Both the position numbers and the translations under genes were made by a program. The notes under the pieces are model-generated. The model saw nothing but the letters and a program-made list of their open reading frames with translations. It was not told where the DNA came from and made no database searches. A stretch of DNA of 51,192 bases from Ruminococcus flavefaciens (GTDB taxonomy: Bacteria; Bacillota; Clostridia; Oscillospirales; Ruminococcaceae), in contig DBXO01000042.1 in NCBI GenBank assembly GCA_002309635.1, positions 27,928-79,119 on the forward strand, in the 5' to 3' direction. Of the stretch, positions 9,601-17,213 are shown piece by piece; the stretch's first letter is position 1; every line of letters starts with the position of its first letter.

Positions 9601-9862
9601 AGTTTTTGTTTTCGGCCTCCGAAGTTTCTCCTGCGCATACCGCTCCGTATGGAGCCACAGGCTCAAAGCTGTCACCGCCCACATGTCTGAGTACAGGCAT
9701 GGAGAAGCTTGGCGACTGTACCTGCAAAGCAGCCTGCTTTCGTCCACTGACATATATATCCAAGCTCTGCACTGCTTCTGCCAAAGGCTTCAGCGGAACA
9801 GAAAAAGTGACCATGACAGCTGCCGCAGCCAAAGCCGCCAGCCTAACGATCTTCCTGCTCAT
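6638..9862 (-). CDS. Secreted C1 (papain-type) cysteine peptidase with C-terminal dockerin
   Basis: 1074 aa. Signal peptide at residues 1-30. Papain-family domain about 88-335 with oxyanion/catalytic QGSFGSCWAHA (Cys112), NHAVTLVGWDD (His273) and KNSWG (Asn303). A lectin-like/beta-rich region follows (about 340-480), then a long region of unknown folds, and a dockerin near 1000-1065 with two calcium-loop repeats, GDVNFDGLVDAVDAS and ADVDENGIIDAVDAS. The dockerin implies attachment to a cohesin scaffold at the cell surface. The two dockerin repeats share identical recognition residues (DAVDASA), giving a symmetric dockerin unlike the others in this window. Strong GGAGG box before the start. 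Confidence 0.9.
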   Translation of the reverse strand: MSRKIVRLAALAAAAVMVTFSVPLKPLAEAVQSLDIYVSGRKQAALQVQSPSFSMPVLRHVGGDSFEPVAPYGAVCAGETSEAENKNFPGSFDMRTVYGSTSVKSQGSFGSCWAHAAVASAESSLLSEVPYIDLAELHTAYYTYYGYDQLSSSSTDVEQVLAEGGTSRMVSNLWSQWIGPVNESRMPYKELSFFDNLIDVEAMQHQADYHMRNAYSFDYDRDRENFDEINAMVKSFIYSGNAVDVSYMSDKTKNWNSEYSTSNSRRKPRFANHAVTLVGWDDSFPAEKFRNSPDGDGAWLCKNSWGTADGDNGYIWISYYDRTLEDFAVFELDDADEHEKIYQYDSFIPIQTLSAYDTAEETGPSYMADIFSATDDQQISAVGTYMYNAGTDYEITVYTGLTDGSDPSSGKASGTTKGRCDYTGFFTLDLDDPVILKKNERFAVVMKLYCEDSPFVIPLESSLYIEESADKHHDLSSYTRDSKIKEYTGKNQSFYSTDGKLWKDVTDEDVTLSDEEKQGLLESFIEDLYYGLEETDTALLEKAADSEEYYKETFAKGDMKIRLGNLTLKVYADPVEKVRFSHRGGAVPLDEKVELYSAGPDDIFWDCDGKELKKYESPIAITEEVTINVSLDGNKSTHRTFRPKTAELNWLGYIPAAYRSAGTLRYAERISEKEFSIDVSIGTESISLCLGTIYDAEIDKIAYKGGDWVENVPLPFGVTDIVMNLSGENVLDNIVTLHVNRAIIGFDEQAGTISTSIADRITAPDSTVLVTGDKVIDYAGQELTVVKNGREITVQVPERYDISKAAINFRYEVIGPFDMEAAERAEIITQNGSLMDIVSAGGRIIAGEEIDPDTAGLCYLSVIPGEVITIVVRGGNGKFESLPRKVAVPLAPPIKPSASDFVRDSDGMYSYCGYGSCEVTYEGYIPQMVLETHALAHGYSIESYLGLMEKRFGLEADQVKKLIGMEYRSVRTIDRQRSCYVRYPATDTTFATQSLYLPSINCEFGDVNFDGLVDAVDASAVLRHYASVSAGKDGTVRAERQHIADVDENGIIDAVDASAILALYAKRSVAKESE

Positions 9863-9911
9863 AGTAAATCTCCCTCCGCATTATCCGCACTGCTGCGGCA
9901 AATACACATTT

Positions 9912-9940
9912 ATTATATCACAAAGGGACGGATTTGTAAA
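9912..9940 (-). promoter_or_regulatory. Promoter of the dockerin peptidase gene
   Basis: TTTACA (9935-9940), 17-base spacer, TATAAT (9912-9917) on the minus strand, about 50 bases before the ATG at 9862. Confidence 0.75.
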
Positions 9941-9989
9941 GAAAAACCGCATATCACAGCAGAAAAAAGAAGTTATGCCCTGAAAACAT

Positions 9990-10024
9990 AACAGCACCTC
10001 CGAATAATATCCGAAAGTGCTGTT
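9990..10024. terminator. Hairpin terminator after the synthetase fusion gene
   Basis: AACAGCAC...GTGCTGTT inverted repeat with a 19-base loop, 20 bases downstream of the gene ending at 10044. The plus-strand copy is followed by TTT; the minus strand by ATGTTTT. Part of a recurring intergenic motif (see findings). Confidence 0.6.
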
Positions 10025-10043
10025 TTTCATTATAAGTATTAGA

Positions 10044-12572
10044 TCATGCAGTAACGATACTGTCAGCCTTATGGAGCTTGAGCTTCTCAACAGCCTGCTC
10101 TCTCATCTTGTACTTAAGTATCTTTCCCGCCGCATTCATTGGGAAGCCGTCAACGAAGTCGATATATTTTGGGCACTTGTGTTTAGCCATGCGCTCGAGG
10201 CAGAAAGCCTTGATCTCCTTTTCGGTAGCCTCCTCGCCGTCCCTGAGAACAATACATGCCATTATCTCTTCGCCGTAGTCCTCGTCGGGAACTCCGATAA
10301 CCTGTACATCCTTTACCTTGGGGTAAGTATAGAGGAAATCCTCTATCTCCTTGGGGTAGATATTCTCGCCGCCGCGGATTATCATATCCTTGATACGGCC
10401 TGTTATCTTGAAGTAACCGTCCTGTGAACGCCGTCTTGCAAGGTCGCCCGTATGAAGCCAGCCCTCGCTGTCGATAGCAGCAGCCGTAGCCTCTGGCATT
10501 TTGTAATAGCCCTTCATTATATTATAGCCCCTTGCAACGAACTCACCGTCAACGTCGTCGGGTACCTCCTGATTTGTTTCGGGATCAACTATCTTACACT
10601 CAACGCCGAAGATCGGTCCGCCGACCGTGTTTACTCTCTGCTCGATAGAGTCTGTCGTCTTGCTCATGGTAGTTGCTGGAGAAGCCTCGGTCTGACCGTA
10701 AGTGATACAGATCTCGCTCATGTGCATTTTCTCGATAACTTCTTCCATAGTCTTTATAGGACAGGGCGAACCTGCCATGATACCGGTTCTCATATATGAG
10801 AAATCAGTGCTTGCGAAGTCCTTATGTCCCAGCATAGCTATGAACATGGTGGGAACGCCGTGGAAACAGGTTATCTTCTCCTGATTTATGCATGCAAGTC
10901 CCTTTCTCGGTGAGAAACGTGTTATCGGCGACATTGTTACACCGTGAGTAACAGAAGCCGTCATAGCCAGTACCATGCCGAAGCAGTGGAACATGGGCAC
11001 CTGTATCATCATTCTGTCAGCAGTTGAAAGATCCATGCAGTCGCCGATAGCCTTGCCGTTATTTACAACATTGTAATGCGTGAGCATTACGCCCTTCGGG
11101 AAGCCCGTAGTTCCTGAGGTGTACTGCATATTTGCAACATCGTGGATATCTATGGTCTTTCTTACACGCTCCACCTCGCTGTAGGGAACGTTCTTGGAAA
11201 GCTCAACAGCCTCCTCCCATGTGAAGCAGCCGTTATTCTTTGAATCTATGGTAATAACGTTCTTGAGGTAAGGAAGTCTTGCGGAATTGAGCTTTCCGGG
11301 TTCGCAGGTCTCAAGCTCGGGGCAGAGCTCCTTGATTATATCCACATATTTTATATCCTTGATACCGTCTATCATTACAAGAGTCATGGTATCCGACTGT
11401 CTCAGCAGATACTCAGCCTCGTGGATACGGTATTCCGTATTCATCGTTACAAGAACTGCACCTATCTTTGTGGTTGCCCAGAAGGTGATGTACCACTGAG
11501 GCACGTTTGTAGCCCAGATAGCAACGTGGTCGCCCTTCTTTACTCCCATTGCAAGGAGCGAGCGTGCAAAGCTGTCAACATCGTCGCGGAATTCGGGATA
11601 GGTCCTTGTATAATCCAGCTCGGTATATCGGAAAGCGTACTGATTCGGGAACTGCTCGCATATGCGGTCGAGTATATCGGGGAAGGTATAATTGAGTATG
11701 CGCTCCTTGGGCCACGGATACTGTCCGTCTCCTCTCATGCTTGTCTGAAGCGGATGCTTATGGGCTTTTTTGTAAGGAGCCATATACTCCGCAAACTGAG
11801 GTATAACGATACCTGCGTCGCTGAGGTCCCTTGCCCAGCGCTTTACCCATTCAAGTGAGATGTAGCCATTGTAGTTGATAGTATCGAGAGCTTCAATCAT
11901 AGCCTTTACAGGAATATCTCCCGAACCCATGATGCGGTACTCAACAGTACCGTCCTCACGCATAACGCTGTCCTTTACCTGAATGTACTTTATATACTCG
12001 CCGAGGTTAGCAACAGTAACTTCCGGCTTTTCATTGTTATAGCGGTAGGGATGGTGCATATCCCAGAGAGCGGCCACCTTGCGGCTCTTTACATTGTCAA
12101 GGAGCCTTGCAAGACGTGCGGTATCCGAGTAAACGCCGTTAGTCTCCACAAGAAGGGTAACGTTATATTCCTCCGCAATGGGTACCAGCTTTTTAAGAGC
12201 CTCGGCAATGTACTCATCGTCCACCTCGTCCACAGGATTCGGATTAAGGTCTGCAAGTATTCTTATGTAAGAAGCACCGAGCCTGCTTGCAAGCTTTGCA
12301 TAAGCCTTTATCTCATTTTCCGCCTCCTGATACTTGTCCTTGAATTTAAGGCATGCACCTGAAGAAAGACAGGGTATCTCAAGTCCGAGAGACTGTAGCT
12401 TAGCAATAGTGGCAGGTAGCTGAGCCTCGGTAAAAGGCTGAGCCTTGACAGAGAAGATCTCGTTGCCGAGGCCTCTGATCTCAATTCCGTCGAATTTGAA
12501 ATCTTTTGCCATTGAATAAATGTCTGTCCACGACCAGTCGGGACAAGCAAGTGTTGAAAAACCGATTTTCAA
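10044..12572 (-). CDS. Fusion: sugar isomerase/epimerase-like TIM barrel plus acyl-CoA synthetase
   Basis: 842 aa from a TTG start (MKIGFSTLACPDW). The ATG 9 bases upstream directly abuts the AAAGGA box, so TTG at 12572 is the better start. Residues 1-270 are an AP-endonuclease-2/xylose-isomerase-like barrel with the metal-site motifs LLVETNGVYSD, ALWDMHHPYR and YISLEW. Residues about 290-842 are an AMP-forming acyl-CoA synthetase: P-loop YTSGTTGFPKG near 484-494, YGQTEAS, GWLHTGD, GRIKDMIIRGGENIYP and the C-terminal catalytic lysine context AAGKILKYKM. The synthetase would activate a fatty or aromatic acid with ATP and CoA. How the barrel contributes is unknown. Confidence 0.88.
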   Translation of the reverse strand: MKIGFSTLACPDWSWTDIYSMAKDFKFDGIEIRGLGNEIFSVKAQPFTEAQLPATIAKLQSLGLEIPCLSSGACLKFKDKYQEAENEIKAYAKLASRLGASYIRILADLNPNPVDEVDDEYIAEALKKLVPIAEEYNVTLLVETNGVYSDTARLARLLDNVKSRKVAALWDMHHPYRYNNEKPEVTVANLGEYIKYIQVKDSVMREDGTVEYRIMGSGDIPVKAMIEALDTINYNGYISLEWVKRWARDLSDAGIVIPQFAEYMAPYKKAHKHPLQTSMRGDGQYPWPKERILNYTFPDILDRICEQFPNQYAFRYTELDYTRTYPEFRDDVDSFARSLLAMGVKKGDHVAIWATNVPQWYITFWATTKIGAVLVTMNTEYRIHEAEYLLRQSDTMTLVMIDGIKDIKYVDIIKELCPELETCEPGKLNSARLPYLKNVITIDSKNNGCFTWEEAVELSKNVPYSEVERVRKTIDIHDVANMQYTSGTTGFPKGVMLTHYNVVNNGKAIGDCMDLSTADRMMIQVPMFHCFGMVLAMTASVTHGVTMSPITRFSPRKGLACINQEKITCFHGVPTMFIAMLGHKDFASTDFSYMRTGIMAGSPCPIKTMEEVIEKMHMSEICITYGQTEASPATTMSKTTDSIEQRVNTVGGPIFGVECKIVDPETNQEVPDDVDGEFVARGYNIMKGYYKMPEATAAAIDSEGWLHTGDLARRRSQDGYFKITGRIKDMIIRGGENIYPKEIEDFLYTYPKVKDVQVIGVPDEDYGEEIMACIVLRDGEEATEKEIKAFCLERMAKHKCPKYIDFVDGFPMNAAGKILKYKMREQAVEKLKLHKADSIVTA

Positions 12573-12650
12573 AACAATCATTCCTTTACATTATTTGTAT
12601 TGCTTTTGTATAAAATTTCCAGTCTCTACATGAAGTTCCTCTGTCCGATA

Positions 12651-12845
12651 CTAATTTCTGCCAAAACCTGATGCTGTCATATATGCCTCCGCCTGCTTCC
12701 TTATATTGAAGCGGCGGGCAAATTCCTTGTTATACACACAGAAGCGTGCGGAAACCACCCTCATCACATCGGGATAAGTTTTATGATCCATTTCAAAGGG
12801 AAGCCAACCGATCAGAATATCCTGTAATAGATTATCCCGAACCAT
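12651..12845 (-). CDS. Small hypothetical protein, 64 aa
   Basis: Overlaps the end of the YdcF-like gene by 34 bases in another frame. The sequence looks protein-like (GWLPFEMDHKTYPDVMRVV, then KEFARRFNIRKQAEAYM), suggesting a small helical soluble protein. The upstream box (GGGTGAGAG) is weak and close to the ATG; a start at the internal Met (MDHKTYP) is possible. I do not recognise a family. It may be translationally coupled to the gene upstream. Confidence 0.4.
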   Translation of the reverse strand: MVRDNLLQDILIGWLPFEMDHKTYPDVMRVVSARFCVYNKEFARRFNIRKQAEAYMTASGFGRN

Positions 12846-13570
12846 TCTCTCACCCAGTAAGTGGGCAGCAGATACCAGACTGTATCCGCAGATATGTTAT
12901 TTGATTCTATTCCCTGCTTTTTCGCAAGGATATCGGCTCTGAGCTGATGAAAGGCGTCCGTGACTATGGTTATCCTCTGAGGAAGACCGTTCGCATCGAT
13001 TATCCTCTTTGAAAACCGCAGGTTCTCCTCGGTATTGACAGACTTGTCCTCCATATAAATGCGCTCGGGAGCTATACCGTTGGCGACCAGCCAGTCCTTC
13101 ATGCACCGGGCCTCGCTTATATCCTCGTCATCGCCCTTGCCTCCCGAAACGACCGCCTTTACGTCCTCATGCTCTGTGAGGTAGCCGTAAGCGGCTTTAA
13201 GCCTGCGTGAAAGCATAAGACTCGGACCGCCGTTCCTTACCTGACAGCCCAGTATGACTACAGTCGTATTATCGTCCTTGGGGCGGTCGCTTGCAGCTCT
13301 TACCATAAACACGCTTATGACCGCAGCAAGCACAGTGAACATCACAGCACTGCCGCAAGCTATGCAGACAGCAGCCTTTCCCTGCGGCTTTTCCCACAGC
13401 CGTCCCATAAAATCCCTGAACCGCTCCCAGAAAAGAAGTACAAGGACTATGGCTGCGGACACCAGCATACCAATACCGTTTCCCACATTGATTATGCCTC
13501 TTGAAACAGGCAGCAGGAATATCAGAAAAAGCCCGAGGAATGCAGCCGCAGAAATAAATCTTGCAGCCAT
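12812..13570 (-). CDS. YdcF/SanA-like membrane protein (DUF218)
   Basis: 252 aa. Three hydrophobic segments at residues 5-22, 27-45 and 65-90, then a DUF218 domain: TVVILGCQVRNGGPS, AVVSGGKGDDEDISEA, EDKSVNTEENLRFS and TIVTDAFHQLRA. Family members (ElyC, SanA, YdcF) act in envelope metabolism and are thought to handle nucleotides or lipid-linked carriers; the exact reaction is not settled. The start overlaps the stop of the PHP gene by one base (TAATG), so both are one operon. Confidence 0.85.
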   Translation of the reverse strand: MAARFISAAAFLGLFLIFLLPVSRGIINVGNGIGMLVSAAIVLVLLFWERFRDFMGRLWEKPQGKAAVCIACGSAVMFTVLAAVISVFMVRAASDRPKDDNTTVVILGCQVRNGGPSLMLSRRLKAAYGYLTEHEDVKAVVSGGKGDDEDISEARCMKDWLVANGIAPERIYMEDKSVNTEENLRFSKRIIDANGLPQRITIVTDAFHQLRADILAKKQGIESNNISADTVWYLLPTYWVREWFGIIYYRIF

Positions 13571-14415
13571 TAAGCTTCCTTGCTCCTTGAAGTAGCAAGC
13601 TTGAGTATCCTGTCAAGATTCTCCTTTGTGGTGGACTCGCTTCCGAGGTGAGTGGGGACCTTATTGTAAAGTCCGTGGAAGTCCGAACCGCCGGTCTCGA
13701 TAAGGTCATATTTCTTGGCGATAGCGGAAAGCTCCTTGCGGCACTTTGCGTCAGCCGAGAAGTGACCGACCTCGACACCGTCTATCTTTCCGTTCCTGGC
13801 AAGCTCCTCAAGGAGCTCAAGATTGTTGTATTGTGCAGGGTGAGCCATAACAGCCACGCCCCTTGCGATATGTATAAGGTCTACAACAAAATTTACATCG
13901 GGGTATTCTCTTTCCACATAGCATGAGCCGTTCTCCGGATTGAACAGCTCACGGTCGAGGTCACCGTAGAATTCAAGAGCATATCCGTAATCGATGAGGG
14001 CTCTCATGATATGCTGCTTGAAAATACTTTTTGAAGCTGTGGTGCGCTTCAGTATGCTTTCCTGAGTTATGGGGAACTTGGCCATGACCTTTTCGATCAT
14101 TTCCTTTGAGCATTCCTTCCTTATCTCACAGGATTTGAGGCAAAGCCCTTCAAGCCGGTTGGGCTTTGAGGGTGCATAGCATAGTATATGCACCTTGCTG
14201 TTTCTTTCTTTGTCCCACGCTGAAAGCTCTACGCCGTGAAGCATTTTAATGCCTGCGCGTTCACCGAGTACGTCAGCTCTTGAAAAAGACGCCATAGTAT
14301 CATGATCGGTTATGGAGAGCCAATCGATATTCATTCGCTTCGCCTGTGCAATGACATCCTCAATACCCAGCGAGCCGTCGGAAAGCGTGGTGTGACAGTG
14401 CAGATCGCAAATCAT
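13570..14415 (-). CDS. PHP-domain phosphoesterase
   Basis: 281 aa. Metal-binding motifs of the PHP superfamily are intact: DLHCHTTLSDGS (residues 3-14), ITDHDT, HGVELSAW, AHPAQY and GSDFHG. It belongs to the YciV/RNase AM group, which hydrolyses 3',5'-nucleoside bisphosphates or trims 5' ends of small RNA fragments. Expressed from a consensus promoter at 14535-14563 and followed without gap by the YdcF-like gene. The exact substrate is inferred from the family. Confidence 0.88.
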   Translation of the reverse strand: MICDLHCHTTLSDGSLGIEDVIAQAKRMNIDWLSITDHDTMASFSRADVLGERAGIKMLHGVELSAWDKERNSKVHILCYAPSKPNRLEGLCLKSCEIRKECSKEMIEKVMAKFPITQESILKRTTASKSIFKQHIMRALIDYGYALEFYGDLDRELFNPENGSCYVEREYPDVNFVVDLIHIARGVAVMAHPAQYNNLELLEELARNGKIDGVEVGHFSADAKCRKELSAIAKKYDLIETGGSDFHGLYNKVPTHLGSESTTKENLDRILKLATSRSKEA

Positions 14416-14534
14416 ACAGTACCTTCTTTCACCGCTTCATTCGCGGCAGAATATTTAATATCATGGTATTAAAAAAACGCTTTTTTTAGAACAGAATTGC
14501 AGTTTTTGCCACAACTGTAATAATAACGCTAATA

Positions 14535-14563
14535 ATTATATCACAAATCAAATATAATTTCAA
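14535..14563 (-). promoter_or_regulatory. Promoter of the PHP-ydcF operon
   Basis: TTGAAA (14558-14563), 17-base spacer, TATAAT (14535-14540) on the minus strand. The leader of about 110 nt contains an A7-GCG-T7 tract (around 14470-14487). Confidence 0.78.
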
Positions 14564-14631
14564 GCTTTTTCACAAATTTTCTGTTTTTAATACATTTTAT
14601 TATATAATGGTGTACTGCGTGACCTGCTGTT

Positions 14632-15456
14632 TTACTGTAGTTTTGCGTACAGGTCGCTCTTACGGAAACCTGTCTCCCTGGCGACCGCCTTGCAGGCGTC
14701 GGTCGGCTTCTCACCCATAGCTATCAGCCTGCTTACCTGCTCCATAGCCTGTTCTATCGTCGCCTCTCCGCCGCTGGTCTCCTGCGCCCCCTCAAGAACG
14801 AGCACAAACTCCCCTTTCGGCTCATTGACGCTGTAATAGGCAACAGCCTCCGCAAGAGTGAGCCTCAGCACCTCCTCGTGTATCTTGGTAAGCTCACGGC
14901 AAAGTGATATCCTGCGGTCTCCGCCAAAAAACTGCGCAAGATCAGCAAGAGTGGTCTTAAGCTTGTGAGGCGCTTCATAGAATACCATAACCGCTGTCTC
15001 ATTCCTCAGCTTTTCAAGGCGCTCGCTTCGCTCCTTTTTCGGGACAGGCAAAAAGCCCTCAAAGGTAAAGCGTCGAGTGCTTAGTCCCGAAACAGCGACT
15101 GCCGAAACAACAGCGCTTGGACCGGGAACTACCTTTATGTCGATACCGCTCTCGGCGCATAGCTTTACAAGCACCTCGCCGGGATCTGATATACAGGGCA
15201 TTCCCGCGTCTGTTACTATGCCGCAGCTCTCACCTGCGATCAGCCTGTCTATTATTCGCTGTGCGTCAGCTTTCGAGCTGTGCTCATGGAAGCTCACCAG
15301 CTGCTTTTTTATTTCAAAGCGATTGAGCAGCTTAAGAGTGACCCTCGTATCCTCGGCGCATATAAAATCCACCGCACTAAGGGTATCAAGCTGTCTCAGG
15401 GTAATATCCTCAAGGTTTCCTATGGGAGTTCCGATAACGTAAAATGTACCGCTCAT
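14632..15456 (-). CDS. rsmI: 16S rRNA (cytidine1402-2'-O)-methyltransferase
   Basis: 274 aa, the normal RsmI length. N-terminal YVIGTPIGNLEDITLRQLDTL, then CAEDTRVTLKLLNRF, SFHEHS, GIVTDAGMPCISDPG and PGPSAVVSAVAVSGL: the tetrapyrrole-methylase fold that binds S-adenosylmethionine. It 2'-O-methylates C1402 in the ribosomal decoding centre. Its start overlaps the upstream tRNA methylase gene by 4 bases, as seen in many Bacillota. Confidence 0.95.
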   Translation of the reverse strand: MSGTFYVIGTPIGNLEDITLRQLDTLSAVDFICAEDTRVTLKLLNRFEIKKQLVSFHEHSSKADAQRIIDRLIAGESCGIVTDAGMPCISDPGEVLVKLCAESGIDIKVVPGPSAVVSAVAVSGLSTRRFTFEGFLPVPKKERSERLEKLRNETAVMVFYEAPHKLKTTLADLAQFFGGDRRISLCRELTKIHEEVLRLTLAEAVAYYSVNEPKGEFVLVLEGAQETSGGEATIEQAMEQVSRLIAMGEKPTDACKAVARETGFRKSDLYAKLQ

Positions 15457-16175
15457 AGCTGCTCCTTTCCTGTGTTGTATATTTTCTGCAATTCCTCGGA
15501 AAAGCCGTTTTCACTGCGAATATAGAGCTGTGGCTCCACCTTCATAAACGGCTTTGAGCCCTTTTTGCCCTCTATCAGGAACAGCCACGGCGCTTCATCA
15601 GCATTTTTCGATACGAAGCGAAGTCTTTTCGGCTCGATATCATGGCTTTTCATGGCGAATATCACATCGCTGAGCCGCTCGGGACGGTTGCAGACGCATA
15701 ACCTGCCGCCGAATTTCAGCAGCTTCTGAGCTGCCGCACAAACGTCGTCAATGGTGCAGAGTATCTCGTGGCGGGCTATTTTCTGAGCTGTGATCACACT
15801 CTGAAATCCTGCATTGTTCACCTTATACGGCGGATTGCAGATAACAAGGTCAAGCTGTCCGAGCGGAGCATTTTCCCACAGCTCTTTCAGGTCAGCACAT
15901 ACGGGAACTATCCCCGTGGTCTCACTCTTTTCCAGTCCGAGACGGAGCTGCTCGATGGCGCCCTCCTGTATATCCACCGCATAGGTTATCTGCGGCGGCA
16001 TTTTCTTCTGCATTATGAGCGGTATTATGCCGCAGCCCGTACCAAGGTCGCATACCTTGTCCTTTGCGCGATACTGCGAGAAGTCCGCCAGCAGAAATGC
16101 GTCCGTACCGAAGCGGTGATCGCTGCTGGCGCAGACATATATCTTATCCGTAAGTTTTTCGTACTTATATTCCAT
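15453..16175 (-). CDS. tRNA1(Val) (adenine37-N6)-methyltransferase family (YfiC/TrmN6)
   Basis: 240 aa starting at ATG 16175 (MEYKYEKL), which has AAAAAAGGAA at 6 bases; an in-frame ATG at 16202 lacks a box. Class I SAM fold with DLGTGCGIIPLIM and the N6-adenine motif DLVICNPPYKV. Family members methylate A37 of tRNA. Gene pairing with rsmI is conserved in Clostridia, supporting the call over a general DNA methylase. Confidence 0.88.
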   Translation of the reverse strand: MEYKYEKLTDKIYVCASSDHRFGTDAFLLADFSQYRAKDKVCDLGTGCGIIPLIMQKKMPPQITYAVDIQEGAIEQLRLGLEKSETTGIVPVCADLKELWENAPLGQLDLVICNPPYKVNNAGFQSVITAQKIARHEILCTIDDVCAAAQKLLKFGGRLCVCNRPERLSDVIFAMKSHDIEPKRLRFVSKNADEAPWLFLIEGKKGSKPFMKVEPQLYIRSENGFSEELQKIYNTGKEQL

Positions 16176-16202
16176 AGTGTTCCTTTTTTCATAAATAAAC
16201 AA

Positions 16203-17213
16203 TCAGATTCTCATCATTACAAGATATTCTGTAGTTCCTTGCTCCAACTTCCTGTTGTCTGTAAGATGAAAACCATGTGATTCATAGAAACGTATAGCAT
16301 CGGTGTTCTTTTCAATTGTCCAAAGAAAACCGACCTGAAAGTTTTCTTTGGCATATTCTATTAATTCCGAGCCTATTCCCTGCCCCTGGAAAAAATGATC
16401 AACATACAATTCAAGGATCTCTTCTTTATCAATGCGGATAAGTCCTTTTATTATCCCGTCATCATACAGGAACATATTGTTAAGGAATCCGTTTTCAATG
16501 TACTTTTCAGCCACAGAAAGCACCTGAAGTTCGCAAAACGAGTACACATCGTCCTTAAAAATTGAACGATACTTCATTCGTTTTGCAAAAACAAGTATCT
16601 CCGCAATTCTCGAAACGTCTTCTTCTGTGGCTCTTCTGATGATATTAGTCTTTTTAGGCTTAATACTTTTCAGCTCATATTTGTTATTCTGTATCATTTC
16701 AAGGGCTTCCGCAATAGAAACGCAGTCTGCATACCTGTTTTTCCACATGAACTCGTTGTAATAGCGGCAGGTCTGTTCCGCCGTCATAAAATCGTTGTCA
16801 AAGGTGGAATTGCAGTGCTCAGGCACTATTATCTCAAAACCGTGCTCAAAGCCGCATTTCACAGTGGCGTCTATGCAGAAATCCGTCTGCAAGCCCGTGA
16901 TAATAAGCCTTTTCACGCCATTTGAACACAGATATTCTAACAGTCCGCTGTCGCGGAATGGACTGTTCACGGACTTGTCGAAAATACGCTCCCCTGCCTC
17001 GGGAGCAAACTCACTGCACACATCAAAGCCCTCATTGCCCTTGGAAAGCGGCTGTCCCACGCCGTCATCATGGCGGACATAAATGACCTCGGTGCCGTTT
17101 TTTCGTGCTTCGGATATGAGCCTGCGGACGTTTTCAATATATTTTTCATAAGCATAGAGCCTTTCATTTGTTATAAGCTCCTGTGCGTCTATGACAAGAA
17201 GCGCCGTTTTCAT
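16203..17213 (-). CDS. Fusion: isochorismatase-family cysteine hydrolase plus GNAT acetyltransferase
   Basis: 336 aa. Residues 1-180 form an isochorismatase-like hydrolase with apparent triad Asp9 (LLVIDAQ), Lys80 (FDKSVNSPF) and Cys113 (TGLQTDFCIDA). Residues about 190-336 form a GNAT domain: IIRRATEEDVSRIAEI, ELYVDHFFQGQGIGSELI (acetyl-CoA loop) and KNTDAIRFYESHGF. The hydrolase class acts on amides, nicotinamide-like or isochorismate-like substrates; the substrates here are unknown. Start overlaps the mnmA stop (TAATG). Confidence 0.87.
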   Translation of the reverse strand: MKTALLVIDAQELITNERLYAYEKYIENVRRLISEARKNGTEVIYVRHDDGVGQPLSKGNEGFDVCSEFAPEAGERIFDKSVNSPFRDSGLLEYLCSNGVKRLIITGLQTDFCIDATVKCGFEHGFEIIVPEHCNSTFDNDFMTAEQTCRYYNEFMWKNRYADCVSIAEALEMIQNNKYELKSIKPKKTNIIRRATEEDVSRIAEILVFAKRMKYRSIFKDDVYSFCELQVLSVAEKYIENGFLNNMFLYDDGIIKGLIRIDKEEILELYVDHFFQGQGIGSELIEYAKENFQVGFLWTIEKNTDAIRFYESHGFHLTDNRKLEQGTTEYLVMMRI

